Below are positions 7,760 to 14,426 of a stretch of 19,150 nucleotides of DNA, piece by piece; the first letter of the stretch is position 1, and each line of letters begins with the position of its first letter. This DNA is from an uncultured Chloracidobacterium sp. (GTDB taxonomy: Bacteria; Acidobacteriota; Blastocatellia; Pyrinomonadales; Pyrinomonadaceae): positions 1 to 19,150 of the forward strand of contig CALDGX010000127.1 of NCBI GenBank assembly GCA_937941715.1. The letters are read 5' to 3'. The notes under the pieces were generated by a model. That model was given only the letters and a program-made list of their open reading frames with translations. It had not been told where the DNA came from and did not search any database. The position numbers and the translations under genes are program-made.

Positions 7760-8733
7760 TTGGCCGCCCCAAATTTCTCCTCATATCGGCTAGCCTTTAA
7801 GAACGCCTCAAAATCCTTGATCTCAAGTATGTCTCGGACCGCCTGCTTCTTGTCGGCCGCGTTCTTGTAATACGCCTCGGCGATCTTGTAGCCCATATAG
7901 TAACCGAGATCGGCCGGCCGATCCTTGATGTCATTGCCGTTGTAAAGCCACAGCGACCTGTCATTTGTCGCCATTGACCGTTTGAACTCGATCCATAATT
8001 CGCGTTCTCTTGGGTTGCCGTAATCGTGCAGGTGCCCGTTGATGTGTTTACCGGCGATAAGTTCGGCGATGAAGTCGGCACTGCCTTCGCCAATGACCGA
8101 TCCGAGCAGTGCTCTCTCGCCGGCGGGATATTTTTGCTGATAATGTATCAGCTCGTGGGCGACGATATACGGTATCTCGTCGATCGGCTTCAGAACCTTT
8201 TTGTGCCAATCCGTGAGTTCGTCGGTCGGCGTGTTGGGCGTCATTCCGTACATATCGACGCCGATCAGCAGCGCATTTTCGGTGTACGTCCCGCCCGAGT
8301 TCATCTTACCGATCATCAGATAGACATCCGGAAAAACGGCATCCGGGTATATGCTCTTCAGTTTTCGAAACGCCGCCCGCATCGGTTCCTGAAAGCCTGC
8401 CGCCTTGAGCGAAGTTTCACGCAGTGACGCATAGTACTTCGGCCGGGCCTCGATGACCTCGACGAGCCCGCAAGCCGACCCGATACGCGTCGTTGTAAAG
8501 TCCTTTAGTCCGATACTGCCTTTGCGAATATACTCGTCGCGAAAGACGTTGATATTGTTATCCGGCCGGGCCTTATCATAGGCTTTCCAGAAAAGATCGA
8601 TGTCCGAAGACACGACCTTCACCTTCTCGGGATCAGTATTGAGTGATCTTACGCCCGACTGCTGAGCAGCGGCAGGCAGGCCGCCCACCATAACGATAAT
8701 AGACAAAATGAACAATAAACAGATCGATCTCAT
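7756..8733 (-). CDS. Exported zinc metallopeptidase-like protein (HExxH, DUF2268-like)
   Basis: A 325-residue exported protein with a clear signal peptide (residues 1-23, cleavage near AAA-QQ). It carries the zinc motif HELIH (193-197). A downstream glutamate in EGSADFIAEL (E216) is placed as the third ligand of a gluzincin-type peptidase. The layout resembles DUF2268, predicted Zn-dependent proteases, but sequence alone does not prove the family. It would act outside the inner membrane. A strong GGAGG site 8 bases before the ATG supports the start. The 67-base gap from the cyanophycinase-like gene on the same strand may allow co-transcription. The end overlaps the NRAMP gene tail to tail by 4 bases. 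Confidence 0.75.
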   Translation of the reverse strand: MRSICLLFILSIIVMVGGLPAAAQQSGVRSLNTDPEKVKVVSSDIDLFWKAYDKARPDNNINVFRDEYIRKGSIGLKDFTTTRIGSACGLVEVIEARPKYYASLRETSLKAAGFQEPMRAAFRKLKSIYPDAVFPDVYLMIGKMNSGGTYTENALLIGVDMYGMTPNTPTDELTDWHKKVLKPIDEIPYIVAHELIHYQQKYPAGERALLGSVIGEGSADFIAELIAGKHINGHLHDYGNPRERELWIEFKRSMATNDRSLWLYNGNDIKDRPADLGYYMGYKIAEAYYKNAADKKQAVRDILEIKDFEAFLKASRYEEKFGAAN

Positions 8734-8736
8734 TAA

Positions 8737-8780
8737 ACGCCTCCAAGAACTTAAATAATATGTCCTAACTACAAAGGCGT
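8737..8780 (-). repeat. Inverted repeat that could mask the peptidase ribosome site
   Basis: ACGCCT (8737-8742) and AGGCGT (8775-8780) are 6-base complementary arms 32 bases apart. In the minus-strand transcript the proximal arm overlaps the GGAGGCG ribosome site of the DUF2268-like gene, so pairing would hide it. The stem is short and the loop AT-rich, so this may be chance. Confidence 0.2.
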
Positions 8781-8800
8781 AAATATATCTGAAAAAGTAT

Positions 8801-9625
8801 CTACTTTGTGATCTGTTTTCGTTTGCGAAGGTCGAACATATCGCCGGCCTTTAGGAAATAGACGGCCATGCCGCCCTTCACCTTTTTGGTATCCACGAAC
8901 ATTACGTGGGTCGGGCCGACGACCTCAAGTTTGCGGTTATCAGTGATCATAACGGCCATATCCTCGTCGATTCCGATTCCGAGCACGCCGGGACGGACCA
9001 TCATCAAGCCAAAGAGCCGGTTATGCCGCTGGCGCACCAAAAAGTGCTGGTCAAAAATAATGTCAGAGACCAGCCCGAGCCCGGTGCGCACGCCGACTTT
9101 TGCACCATCGAGTTTCTTGAGGTCAGCCTCGCCGGTCATCATCGGGTCAGACATCACGGCCGCCCCGGCACTCGTTCCGCTCATGACGACGCCCGCGGCA
9201 TAGCGTTCGCGGATCAGTTTGAGCAGATCCTCGTCCTTGAGTACGTCCATGATGCGGTTTTGGTCACCGCCGGTGAAAAATACGCCGGTGGCGGACGCGA
9301 TCTGGGTCAGAAATCGCTTACGCGACTCGGCGTCGAGCGGCTTCGCGGGCGAAGCCTCGACCGACGCGGGCTTGTAGTCGGTAATACTGTCATTGAGCGC
9401 CATAAAACTCGCGTCGGGCTCGCCGCTGGCCCACGTGATCACGAGTATCCTGGCCTTTTCGCCGCCGGCCCATTCGACAAAACGCTTCATCGCCTCGGCC
9501 GGACGTTTGCCGCCGCCGATGACGATCAAACGCTGCTGCCCAAACATCGGCAACGCCATCATGGCGATCACGAACGCGGCAGCAAGACTCGTCTTTCTAG
9601 TCAGCATTCTTTGCGGAAATTTCAT
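8801..9625 (-). CDS. Exported cyanophycinase-like peptidase (family S51)
   Basis: Serine peptidase of the S51/cyanophycinase group, about 274 residues from the ATG at 9625. After a signal-like N-terminus (hydrophobic 13-28, ending near FGQ) comes a Rossmann-type start LIVIGGG, then FFTGGDQNRI (116-125). The nucleophile motif GTSAGA follows (150-155, Ser152), then the conserved DQHFLVRQRHNRL stretch (192-204). S51 enzymes cleave cyanophycin (beta-Asp-Arg) or alpha-aspartyl dipeptides. The GTSAGA plus DQHF pair points to the cyanophycinase side, but the substrate here is unknown and no cyanophycin synthetase is nearby. Starts at TTG 9664 (13 residues longer) or ATG 9607 (6 shorter, also a good signal peptide) are possible. 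All overlap the CWC gene, implying translational coupling. Confidence 0.82.
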   Translation of the reverse strand: MKFPQRMLTRKTSLAAAFVIAMMALPMFGQQRLIVIGGGKRPAEAMKRFVEWAGGEKARILVITWASGEPDASFMALNDSITDYKPASVEASPAKPLDAESRKRFLTQIASATGVFFTGGDQNRIMDVLKDEDLLKLIRERYAAGVVMSGTSAGAAVMSDPMMTGEADLKKLDGAKVGVRTGLGLVSDIIFDQHFLVRQRHNRLFGLMMVRPGVLGIGIDEDMAVMITDNRKLEVVGPTHVMFVDTKKVKGGMAVYFLKAGDMFDLRKRKQITK

Positions 9626-9827
9626 TATATTTTGCGAGACATTGAGGACAGAGGCAATCGACAAATGACCTGCCGATCAACGCTGCGGCCGTCGGTGCGA
9701 GTTTGATCGCTGAGCACCAACAGCTTTCGGCATCGGCGCCGCAGCCGAACCTTGTGCCGCACGACTCGCATTTCTTTGGTGAGCCGGCAGCCGTTCGGCC
9801 GCCTGAGATCAGAGCTTCCCTTTCCAT
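9597..9827 (-). CDS. Cysteine-rich CWC family protein
   Basis: Small protein of 76 residues with eight cysteines arranged CxxC (20, 23), C29, the family-naming CWC (36-38), then CLCPQC (58-63). This matches the Cys_rich_CWC family, probable zinc-binding proteins of unknown function. No signal peptide is seen, so it is likely cytosolic. The ATG at 9827 is preferred over a TTG one codon upstream. It begins 9 bases after the ketosynthase stop and its end overlaps the cyanophycinase-like gene, so all three are probably on one transcript. Whether it serves the lipid genes is unknown. Confidence 0.8.
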   Translation of the reverse strand: MEREALISGGRTAAGSPKKCESCGTRFGCGADAESCWCSAIKLAPTAAALIGRSFVDCLCPQCLAKYNEISAKNAD

Positions 9828-9836
9828 CAAAATCGT

Positions 9837-11054
9837 CTATTTGCCGTGCCAGCGTCGAAACGCGACGACCGCATTCAAGCCGCCGAAGGCGAACGAATTG
9901 GATATCGCGGCTTCGACCGTCGCCGGCCGTGCCTCATTCGGGATAACGTCGAGGGCACATTCCGGGTCGGCCTCATTAAAGTTGGCGGTCGGGGGCAGCA
10001 CCTCTTTATGGATAGCCAGGATCGTCGCCGCCGATTCGATCGCACCGGCGGCACCGAGAGCATGGCCGTGCATCGATTTGGTCGAACTCACCGCCAACGA
10101 ATCGGTGTGAGCCCCGAATACCGTCCGGATGGCGTCAGACTCCATCGCGTCGTTGGCCTGCGTTGCCGTTCCGTGAGCATTGACGTACCCGACGTCCTCC
10201 GGTGCGATCCCGCCATCGGCGAGTGCACTGCGCATCGCTTTAGCTGCGCCGTTCGACAATGGCATCGTCAGGTGATGTGCATCGGCAGACATGCCGAAGC
10301 CAGCGACCTCGGCGTATATTCTAGCTCCGCGTGCCTGTGCCGATTCGAGCGATTCCATGACGAACATCGCCGCACCTTCACCCAGGATCATGCCGCCGCG
10401 GTCGCGTGAGAACGGCCGGCAGGTGTCCTGTGAAACGACACGCATCGTTTCCCACGCTTTCAGGTTGCCGAAACAGAGCGGGGCTTCGCTGCCGCCGGTG
10501 ATCGCGAGGTCGATAGTGCCTTGCCGGATCAGCCAAAATGCCTGGCCGATCGCGTGATTGGCTGACGAACAAGCGGTCGAGGTGGTAAACGTTGCACCCG
10601 TCAGCCCGAATTCCATCGAGATATGACTGGCGGCGGCGTTGCTCATAGCCCGCGGGATGGCTATCGGCTGGTGACGTTGTTTGCCCTCCGCGTAGAGCCT
10701 GTAAAACATCTCGTCCTCGGTCATTTTCCCACCGAGGCACGATCCTGTGATCACACCGCCGCGATCGCGAAGTTCGTCGTCAAATTCGATCCCGGAATCA
10801 ATGACTGCCTCGCGGGCGGCGACGATACCGTACTGAGCGAACGGGTCGAGCCAAAGCAGCGATTTTTCATCAAAGTGGTCCTCGCCGCGAAAACCGCGGA
10901 CCTCGGCAACGTTTTGGAACCGCAGCGATGTGCCGTCCACCTTGGTCATCGGCCCGATGCCCGACCGGCACTCGGCCAGTGAATCCCAAAACGAAGCGGC
11001 GTCATTTCCGATCGGGGAAACGACGCCAAGACCCGTGATCACAACTCGTTTCAT
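9837..11054 (-). CDS. Beta-ketoacyl-ACP synthase, FabF-like
   Basis: Condensing enzyme of 405 residues, the usual FabF/KAS II length. It would extend acyl-ACP with malonyl-ACP in the cytosol. The Cys-His-His triad is intact: C162 in TSTACSSANHAIG, H294 in NAHGTATQAND and H331 in STKSMHGHALGAAG, with the conserved K326. The C-terminal SNSFAFGGLNAV glycine-rich loop is present. A ribosome site (AAAGGA) lies inside the last codons of the ACP gene, 2 bases before this ATG, so translation is coupled to ACP. FabD, FabG and FabH genes are absent nearby. It may therefore be a dedicated second ketosynthase rather than housekeeping FabF, which is an inference from context. Confidence 0.9.
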   Translation of the reverse strand: MKRVVITGLGVVSPIGNDAASFWDSLAECRSGIGPMTKVDGTSLRFQNVAEVRGFRGEDHFDEKSLLWLDPFAQYGIVAAREAVIDSGIEFDDELRDRGGVITGSCLGGKMTEDEMFYRLYAEGKQRHQPIAIPRAMSNAAASHISMEFGLTGATFTTSTACSSANHAIGQAFWLIRQGTIDLAITGGSEAPLCFGNLKAWETMRVVSQDTCRPFSRDRGGMILGEGAAMFVMESLESAQARGARIYAEVAGFGMSADAHHLTMPLSNGAAKAMRSALADGGIAPEDVGYVNAHGTATQANDAMESDAIRTVFGAHTDSLAVSSTKSMHGHALGAAGAIESAATILAIHKEVLPPTANFNEADPECALDVIPNEARPATVEAAISNSFAFGGLNAVVAFRRWHGK

Positions 11055-11056
11055 CG

Positions 11057-11353
11057 TTATTCCTTTGCGGCGGCCGGATTCGGCGGCATTTTGGTCTGCT
11101 CGTCCGGGTTGGCCAGGAGATACTCTATGCCCTCGACCACCTCGGCGACACTTTTCATCGACTGAACCTTGTCATCGGGAACCATAATGTCAAATTCCTC
11201 TTCCAACTCGAAGATCAGGTTTAGTCCGTCGAGCGAATCGAGCCCAAGGTCGTCAAAGGTCGTCTCCATCGTAATCTCGTCGGGCGACATCTTCTTAAAT
11301 GTGGCAAAAACTCGGCGAACCCTTTCGGAAACGGTTTCTTCTGACTCTGACAT
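11057..11353 (-). CDS. Acyl carrier protein
   Basis: Carrier protein of 98 residues. The phosphopantetheine attachment motif is GLDSLDGL with Ser40. An acidic helix LIFELEEEFDIMVPDD follows, as expected for docking to basic partner enzymes. It is longer than housekeeping AcpP (about 78) because of a Pro/Ala/Lys C-terminal tail (TKMPPNPAAAKE). AGAGGA lies 8 bases before the ATG. The ketosynthase starts 2 bases after the stop, a layout typical of a dedicated ACP-ketosynthase pair. The acyltransferase gene 115 bases upstream is in the same direction. Confidence 0.92.
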   Translation of the reverse strand: MSESEETVSERVRRVFATFKKMSPDEITMETTFDDLGLDSLDGLNLIFELEEEFDIMVPDDKVQSMKSVAEVVEGIEYLLANPDEQTKMPPNPAAAKE

Positions 11354-11468
11354 AGCAAATTCCTCTGGTTGATCAATTATTGGCGATAGGCCTGAACAGC
11401 TATAGAGTGTAATGGATTTGAAGATTTCCTTCCACTGCCCGCAAGGTGCACGGCGGCCCGTCCGCTTA

Positions 11469-12398
11469 TTAGTAGAGCGGAGCCTCGCCGGGCGGACGCG
11501 TTTTCCATCGCTTATGTATCCATAGCCACTCTTGCGGATATTCGCGGATCACCTTTTCGATCTCTTCGGTGATCGCGGTAGTTAAGATCAGGATGTCCTG
11601 ATGCCGGTCGCCGGTGTTGGGCGGTTCGATCACCCGGCCGTGGACGAGGCGATACATCCGCCGGCCCTTGTCCCACACGCAGAATGTCGGGAATATCAGT
11701 GCGTTTGACCTCGCGGCGATCATCGCCGGGCCGATCGACGTACACGCCGGAACCCCGAAGAAGGGGACGAAAATACCCTCTTTCGGATGTACATTGACAT
11801 CCGCGAGTATCCCGAGGCCGCCGCCTCCCGCGAGTATCTTTATCGCCAGCATCGCAGAGTTGTTCTTATCGATCGGCACATTGCCGAATCGCGACCTTAT
11901 CTTTGCGGTCATCTCGTCGATCAGCGGATTGTCGAGCGGCCGGGCCAGATACGATATCGGTTGGTGGACCGCGGCAAAGCCCATCACCATCAATTCCCAA
12001 TTGCCGAAATGGCCGGTCACCATCATCACGCCGCGGCCCTCGGCGTCGTGCCGGTCATAGACTCCCTGGGCGGTCTCATCGAGCTTGAGGTCGATGATGC
12101 GTGCCAGACTCTCGGGCGTGGACTTGTGAAACTGGCTCATTTCGCCGAGCACTCGTCCGAGGTTGTCAAAGGTCCCTTTGAGTATCTCGCGGCGTTCGGC
12201 CAGGGTCTTGTCGGGAAAGGCGATCTCGAGATTTCGCATTCCCGTTCGCCGTAGTCCGCCGATCAGGTAAAACCCGATCCGGAGAAACACGAAACATAAC
12301 GCCAGGCACAACCGCCTCGGCAGCAACCCGAGCGCGATGAACGCTGTCCGGACCGCGGCGTATTCCGCCTTGATTTGAAAGCTGCTTTTTTTCGCCAT
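11469..12398 (-). CDS. LpxL/HtrB-like lysophospholipid acyltransferase
   Basis: Membrane-bound acyltransferase of 309 residues of the lipid A lauroyl/myristoyl acyltransferase family. An N-terminal hydrophobic anchor (about 20-48) precedes the catalytic HX4E box HFGNWE (130-135). Also visible are the FVPFFGVPA segment (210-218) and the C-terminal WIHKRWKTRPP (293-303) typical of the family. Enzymes of this group move acyl chains from acyl-ACP to lipid A precursors or related lipids at the inner face of the inner membrane. The exact acceptor is not readable. The ACP gene directly downstream could supply the acyl donor. A promoter with a 16-base leader lies just upstream. Confidence 0.88.
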   Translation of the reverse strand: MAKKSSFQIKAEYAAVRTAFIALGLLPRRLCLALCFVFLRIGFYLIGGLRRTGMRNLEIAFPDKTLAERREILKGTFDNLGRVLGEMSQFHKSTPESLARIIDLKLDETAQGVYDRHDAEGRGVMMVTGHFGNWELMVMGFAAVHQPISYLARPLDNPLIDEMTAKIRSRFGNVPIDKNNSAMLAIKILAGGGGLGILADVNVHPKEGIFVPFFGVPACTSIGPAMIAARSNALIFPTFCVWDKGRRMYRLVHGRVIEPPNTGDRHQDILILTTAITEEIEKVIREYPQEWLWIHKRWKTRPPGEAPLY

Positions 12399-12415
12399 TG
12401 GTCACCGAAAACAAG

Positions 12416-12470
12416 TTAACACTTTAGAGGCATTACCCGACAATTTCAACGCGCCGGGCGGGAGTGTTAA
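12416..12470. repeat. Inverted repeat TTAACACT / AGTGTTAA around the promoter
   Basis: TTAACACT (12416-12423) and its exact reverse complement AGTGTTAA (12463-12470) flank the minus-strand -35/-10 pair, 39 bases apart. The half-site resembles the CIRCE half-site TTAGCACT, but CIRCE has a 9-base spacer, so HrcA is unlikely. Two-site binding with looping by another repressor is possible. Confidence 0.35.
12421..12449 (-). promoter_or_regulatory. Predicted promoter of the acyltransferase-ACP-ketosynthase run
   Basis: Minus-strand TTGAAA (12444-12449) and TAAAGT (12421-12426) are spaced by 17 bases. Transcription from about 12414 gives a short leader before the ATG at 12398. The -10 box overlaps the left arm of the inverted repeat at 12416-12423, so a protein bound there would block it. 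Confidence 0.5.
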
Positions 12471-12472
12471 AC

Positions 12473-12490
12473 CTTACAAAACTCTTACAA
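12473..12490 (+). repeat. Direct repeat CTTACAA-N4-CTTACAA
   Basis: Two identical 7-base copies (12473-12479 and 12484-12490) start 11 bases apart, one helical turn. This is the arrangement bound by OmpR/PhoB-family response regulators. They lie 84-101 bases before the desaturase GTG and upstream of the -35 of the divergent promoter. The match to a regulator is inferred from geometry only. Confidence 0.35.
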
Positions 12491-12573
12491 TTGCCGCGAT
12501 CAAAAGCTGTTAGGGTATTTCTATGGCGCAATTTGTGCCGCGATCATTCAACCGCAAAGAGGGTTAACAAATA

Positions 12574-13443
12574 GTGAAGAACGTAATAGATTTTGAACCA
12601 TCACGTAAGGGCAAATACAACTGGAATACGATATTTTTCGTCGCGACATTTCACCTCGCCGCGATCGGGGCTTTGTTTACATTCAGCTGGGCCAATCTCA
12701 CGGCGGCTTTTGTCGTCTGGTGGTTCGCCAATAGCTGGGGCGTTGGCATCGGTTACCACCGCCTGCTTTCGCACCGCGGATTTACGGCCTCAAAATGGAT
12801 GGTCCGATTTCTGGCGACGCTGGCGACGCTCGGGCTCCAGTCGGGCCCGATCTCGTGGACGACGACCCACCGCCTGCACCACGCCTTTACCGATCAGGAA
12901 CGTGATCCGCACAGCCCGCGAAAGGGCGTTTGGTGGTCACACATGGGCTGGATATTTCAGGGAACTGCCCAGAATCAGCCGCTGTCAGTGCGTCAGCGCT
13001 ATTCACCCGACCTGATGAAGGACCCGTATCTCGTCTTTATCGACAAATATTACTGGGTCACTTCGCTGATACTCGGGGCCGGCCTTTTGGCGATCGGCGG
13101 CTGGACGATGGTGCTCTGGGCGGTCGTACTGCGGGTGACCGTCAGTTGGCACTTTACCTGGATGGTCAATTCGGCGACGCACCTGTGGGGTTACCGCCGG
13201 TTCGAAACGCGTGACGATTCGCGAAACAACATCCTCGTCGCTGCCGTCACGTTTGGCGAGGGTTGGCACAATAACCACCATACCTACGCACGTTCGGCCA
13301 AGCACGGCTTCACCTGGAAGGAGTTTGACATCAACTGGTATCAGATCCGCCTGTTTGAAATGCTCGGGCTGATCAGTAACGTTTACGCCTTTGACCTCAA
13401 GACCCAGTCCGAGTCGCCAAAGGAAATGCTCAAGGCCGCTTAG
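12574..13443 (+). CDS. Membrane fatty acyl desaturase (acyl-CoA/acyl-lipid desaturase family)
   Basis: Di-iron integral membrane desaturase of 289 residues that would introduce a double bond into saturated acyl chains. All three histidine boxes are intact: HRLLSH (62-67), HRLHH (99-103) and HNNHH (232-236), with an additional conserved His in NSATHLWG (H203). Hydrophobic pairs lie at about 20-55 and 160-190. The stearoyl-CoA delta-9 type is the closest match, but position specificity and substrate form cannot be read. The start is GTG at 12574, supported by AGAGGG 10 bases upstream. It is divergent from the acyltransferase gene and followed by an intrinsic terminator and a histidine kinase gene. 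Confidence 0.92.
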   Translation: MKNVIDFEPSRKGKYNWNTIFFVATFHLAAIGALFTFSWANLTAAFVVWWFANSWGVGIGYHRLLSHRGFTASKWMVRFLATLATLGLQSGPISWTTTHRLHHAFTDQERDPHSPRKGVWWSHMGWIFQGTAQNQPLSVRQRYSPDLMKDPYLVFIDKYYWVTSLILGAGLLAIGGWTMVLWAVVLRVTVSWHFTWMVNSATHLWGYRRFETRDDSRNNILVAAVTFGEGWHNNHHTYARSAKHGFTWKEFDINWYQIRLFEMLGLISNVYAFDLKTQSESPKEMLKAA

Positions 13444-13472
13444 ACAACCTGCCGGCTAAGAAAGGAAAATGG

Positions 13473-13505
13473 AAAGTGAACCTTCGGGTTCACTTTTCTT
13501 GTTTT
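13473..13505 (+). terminator. Intrinsic terminator after the desaturase gene
   Basis: A perfect 10-base stem, AAAGTGAACC (13473-13482) with GGTTCACTTT (13487-13496), closes a UUCG tetraloop and is followed by a T-rich tail (TCTTGTTTT). It begins 30 bases after the desaturase stop. It lies inside the long form of the downstream kinase frame (ATG 13469), which argues that the true kinase start is further downstream. Confidence 0.8.
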
Positions 13506-13517
13506 CCGTTCTACATT
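13489..13517 (+). promoter_or_regulatory. Possible promoter of the histidine kinase gene, overlapping the terminator
   Basis: TTCACT (13489-13494) and TACATT (13512-13517) are 17 bases apart. Transcription would start about 13524, some 5 bases before the ATG at 13529, giving a nearly leaderless mRNA. That fits the lack of a ribosome site there. The -35 lies in the right arm of the terminator stem. Match quality is modest. Confidence 0.3.
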
Positions 13518-13528
13518 TTCAATTAGAT

Positions 13529-14419
13529 ATGCGGCGGCGTAAGACAGCAATCTTTTTTCTGGTACTCGGGATCGTCCTTTCGGTCCTGGCGGTCGCCCTC
13601 AATATCGGGTGGATACTGCTAAACGTCCGCGAGGTCGTGCTGCTGGTGCTAGGCATCATATTCTTTGCCCTGATCATCACGGGCCTTATTCTTAACACGA
13701 TCTTTCTGGTGCGTGAGATCCGCCGCAACGAACAGCATGACGCCTTTCTCAATGCCGTCACTCACGAACTCAAGACCCCGATAGCCTCGATCAAACTCTA
13801 CCTCGAGACGCTGAAGGCCCGCGACCTGCCGCCCGAAAAGCGTGCCGAGTTTTACGACATAATGCTCGCCGACAACAATCGCCTGCTCGGCACCGTCGAG
13901 CAGGTGCTGCAGGCGAGCCGGACCCGCGAAAAGGGCCGCCCGATGAATCTGGCCGAGATCGACCTCGGTGACCTGATAAGCGAAGCCATCGCGACCGTCC
14001 GCGACCAGCGTCATCTCGATGAGGGCGATATTCGCTTCACCGGCACGGGTGAGCGGGTCAGGGTGCTTGGTGACCGTTTAGAACTGCATACAGCCATCGT
14101 CAACCTGCTCGAAAACGCCTATAAGTACTCCGGCTCGGAACCGAGGGTCTCGATCCGGCTTAAGGCCGCCGGCAAGAACACCGCCGAGATCTTTGTCCGG
14201 GACAATGGCATAGGCATAGCGCGCAGCGACCTCAAGCGTGTTTTCAAACGCTTTTACCGCGTGCCAAACGCCTCGACCGAGGCTGCCAAAGGCACCGGCC
14301 TCGGCCTTGCCATCGTCCGTTCGATCGTCGAAAAACACGGCGGCCGCATCCGCGCCGAAAGCAAGGGCGAGGGCAAAGGTTCGACCTTTCGCATCCAACT
14401 TCCCAGAATTGTAGCTTAG
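13529..14419 (+). CDS. Intramembrane-sensing sensor histidine kinase
   Basis: Two-component kinase of 296 residues. Two hydrophobic helices (about 7-32 and 36-62) are joined by only a few residues, so there is almost no extracytoplasmic domain. No HAMP or PAS domain follows. HisKA has the phospho-acceptor in HELKTP (H79). The ATPase domain has the N-box LLENAYKYS (193-201), G1 DNGIGI (225-230), an F-box region near KRFYR (240-244) and G2 GTGLGL (255-260). An ATG at 13469 would add 20 residues but puts a terminator hairpin inside the gene, so 13529 (MRRRKT, a basic start before TM1) is preferred. No response regulator gene is in the window. Its position after the desaturase suggests a link to membrane state. 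Confidence 0.9.
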   Translation: MRRRKTAIFFLVLGIVLSVLAVALNIGWILLNVREVVLLVLGIIFFALIITGLILNTIFLVREIRRNEQHDAFLNAVTHELKTPIASIKLYLETLKARDLPPEKRAEFYDIMLADNNRLLGTVEQVLQASRTREKGRPMNLAEIDLGDLISEAIATVRDQRHLDEGDIRFTGTGERVRVLGDRLELHTAIVNLLENAYKYSGSEPRVSIRLKAAGKNTAEIFVRDNGIGIARSDLKRVFKRFYRVPNASTEAAKGTGLGLAIVRSIVEKHGGRIRAESKGEGKGSTFRIQLPRIVA

Positions 14420-14426
14420 AAAAAGA

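Larger units (their letters stand above)
12399..12573. promoter_or_regulatory. Divergent control region between acyltransferase and desaturase genes
   Basis: This 175-base gap serves two lipid genes reading apart. It contains a good minus-strand promoter, an 8-base inverted repeat and a pair of 7-base direct repeats 11 bases apart, each listed separately. No clear -35/-10 pair was found for the plus-strand desaturase gene, consistent with an activator-dependent promoter. The desaturase ribosome site is at 12558-12563. Confidence 0.5.

Noticed and set aside
8906..9706. 266-codon plus-strand frame opposite the cyanophycinase-like gene
   Set aside because: Shadow frame; the minus strand carries intact S51 motifs.
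12416..12470. CIRCE element (HrcA site)
   Set aside because: Half-sites resemble CIRCE but differ at one base each and the spacer is 39 rather than 9 bases; kept only as an unnamed inverted repeat.
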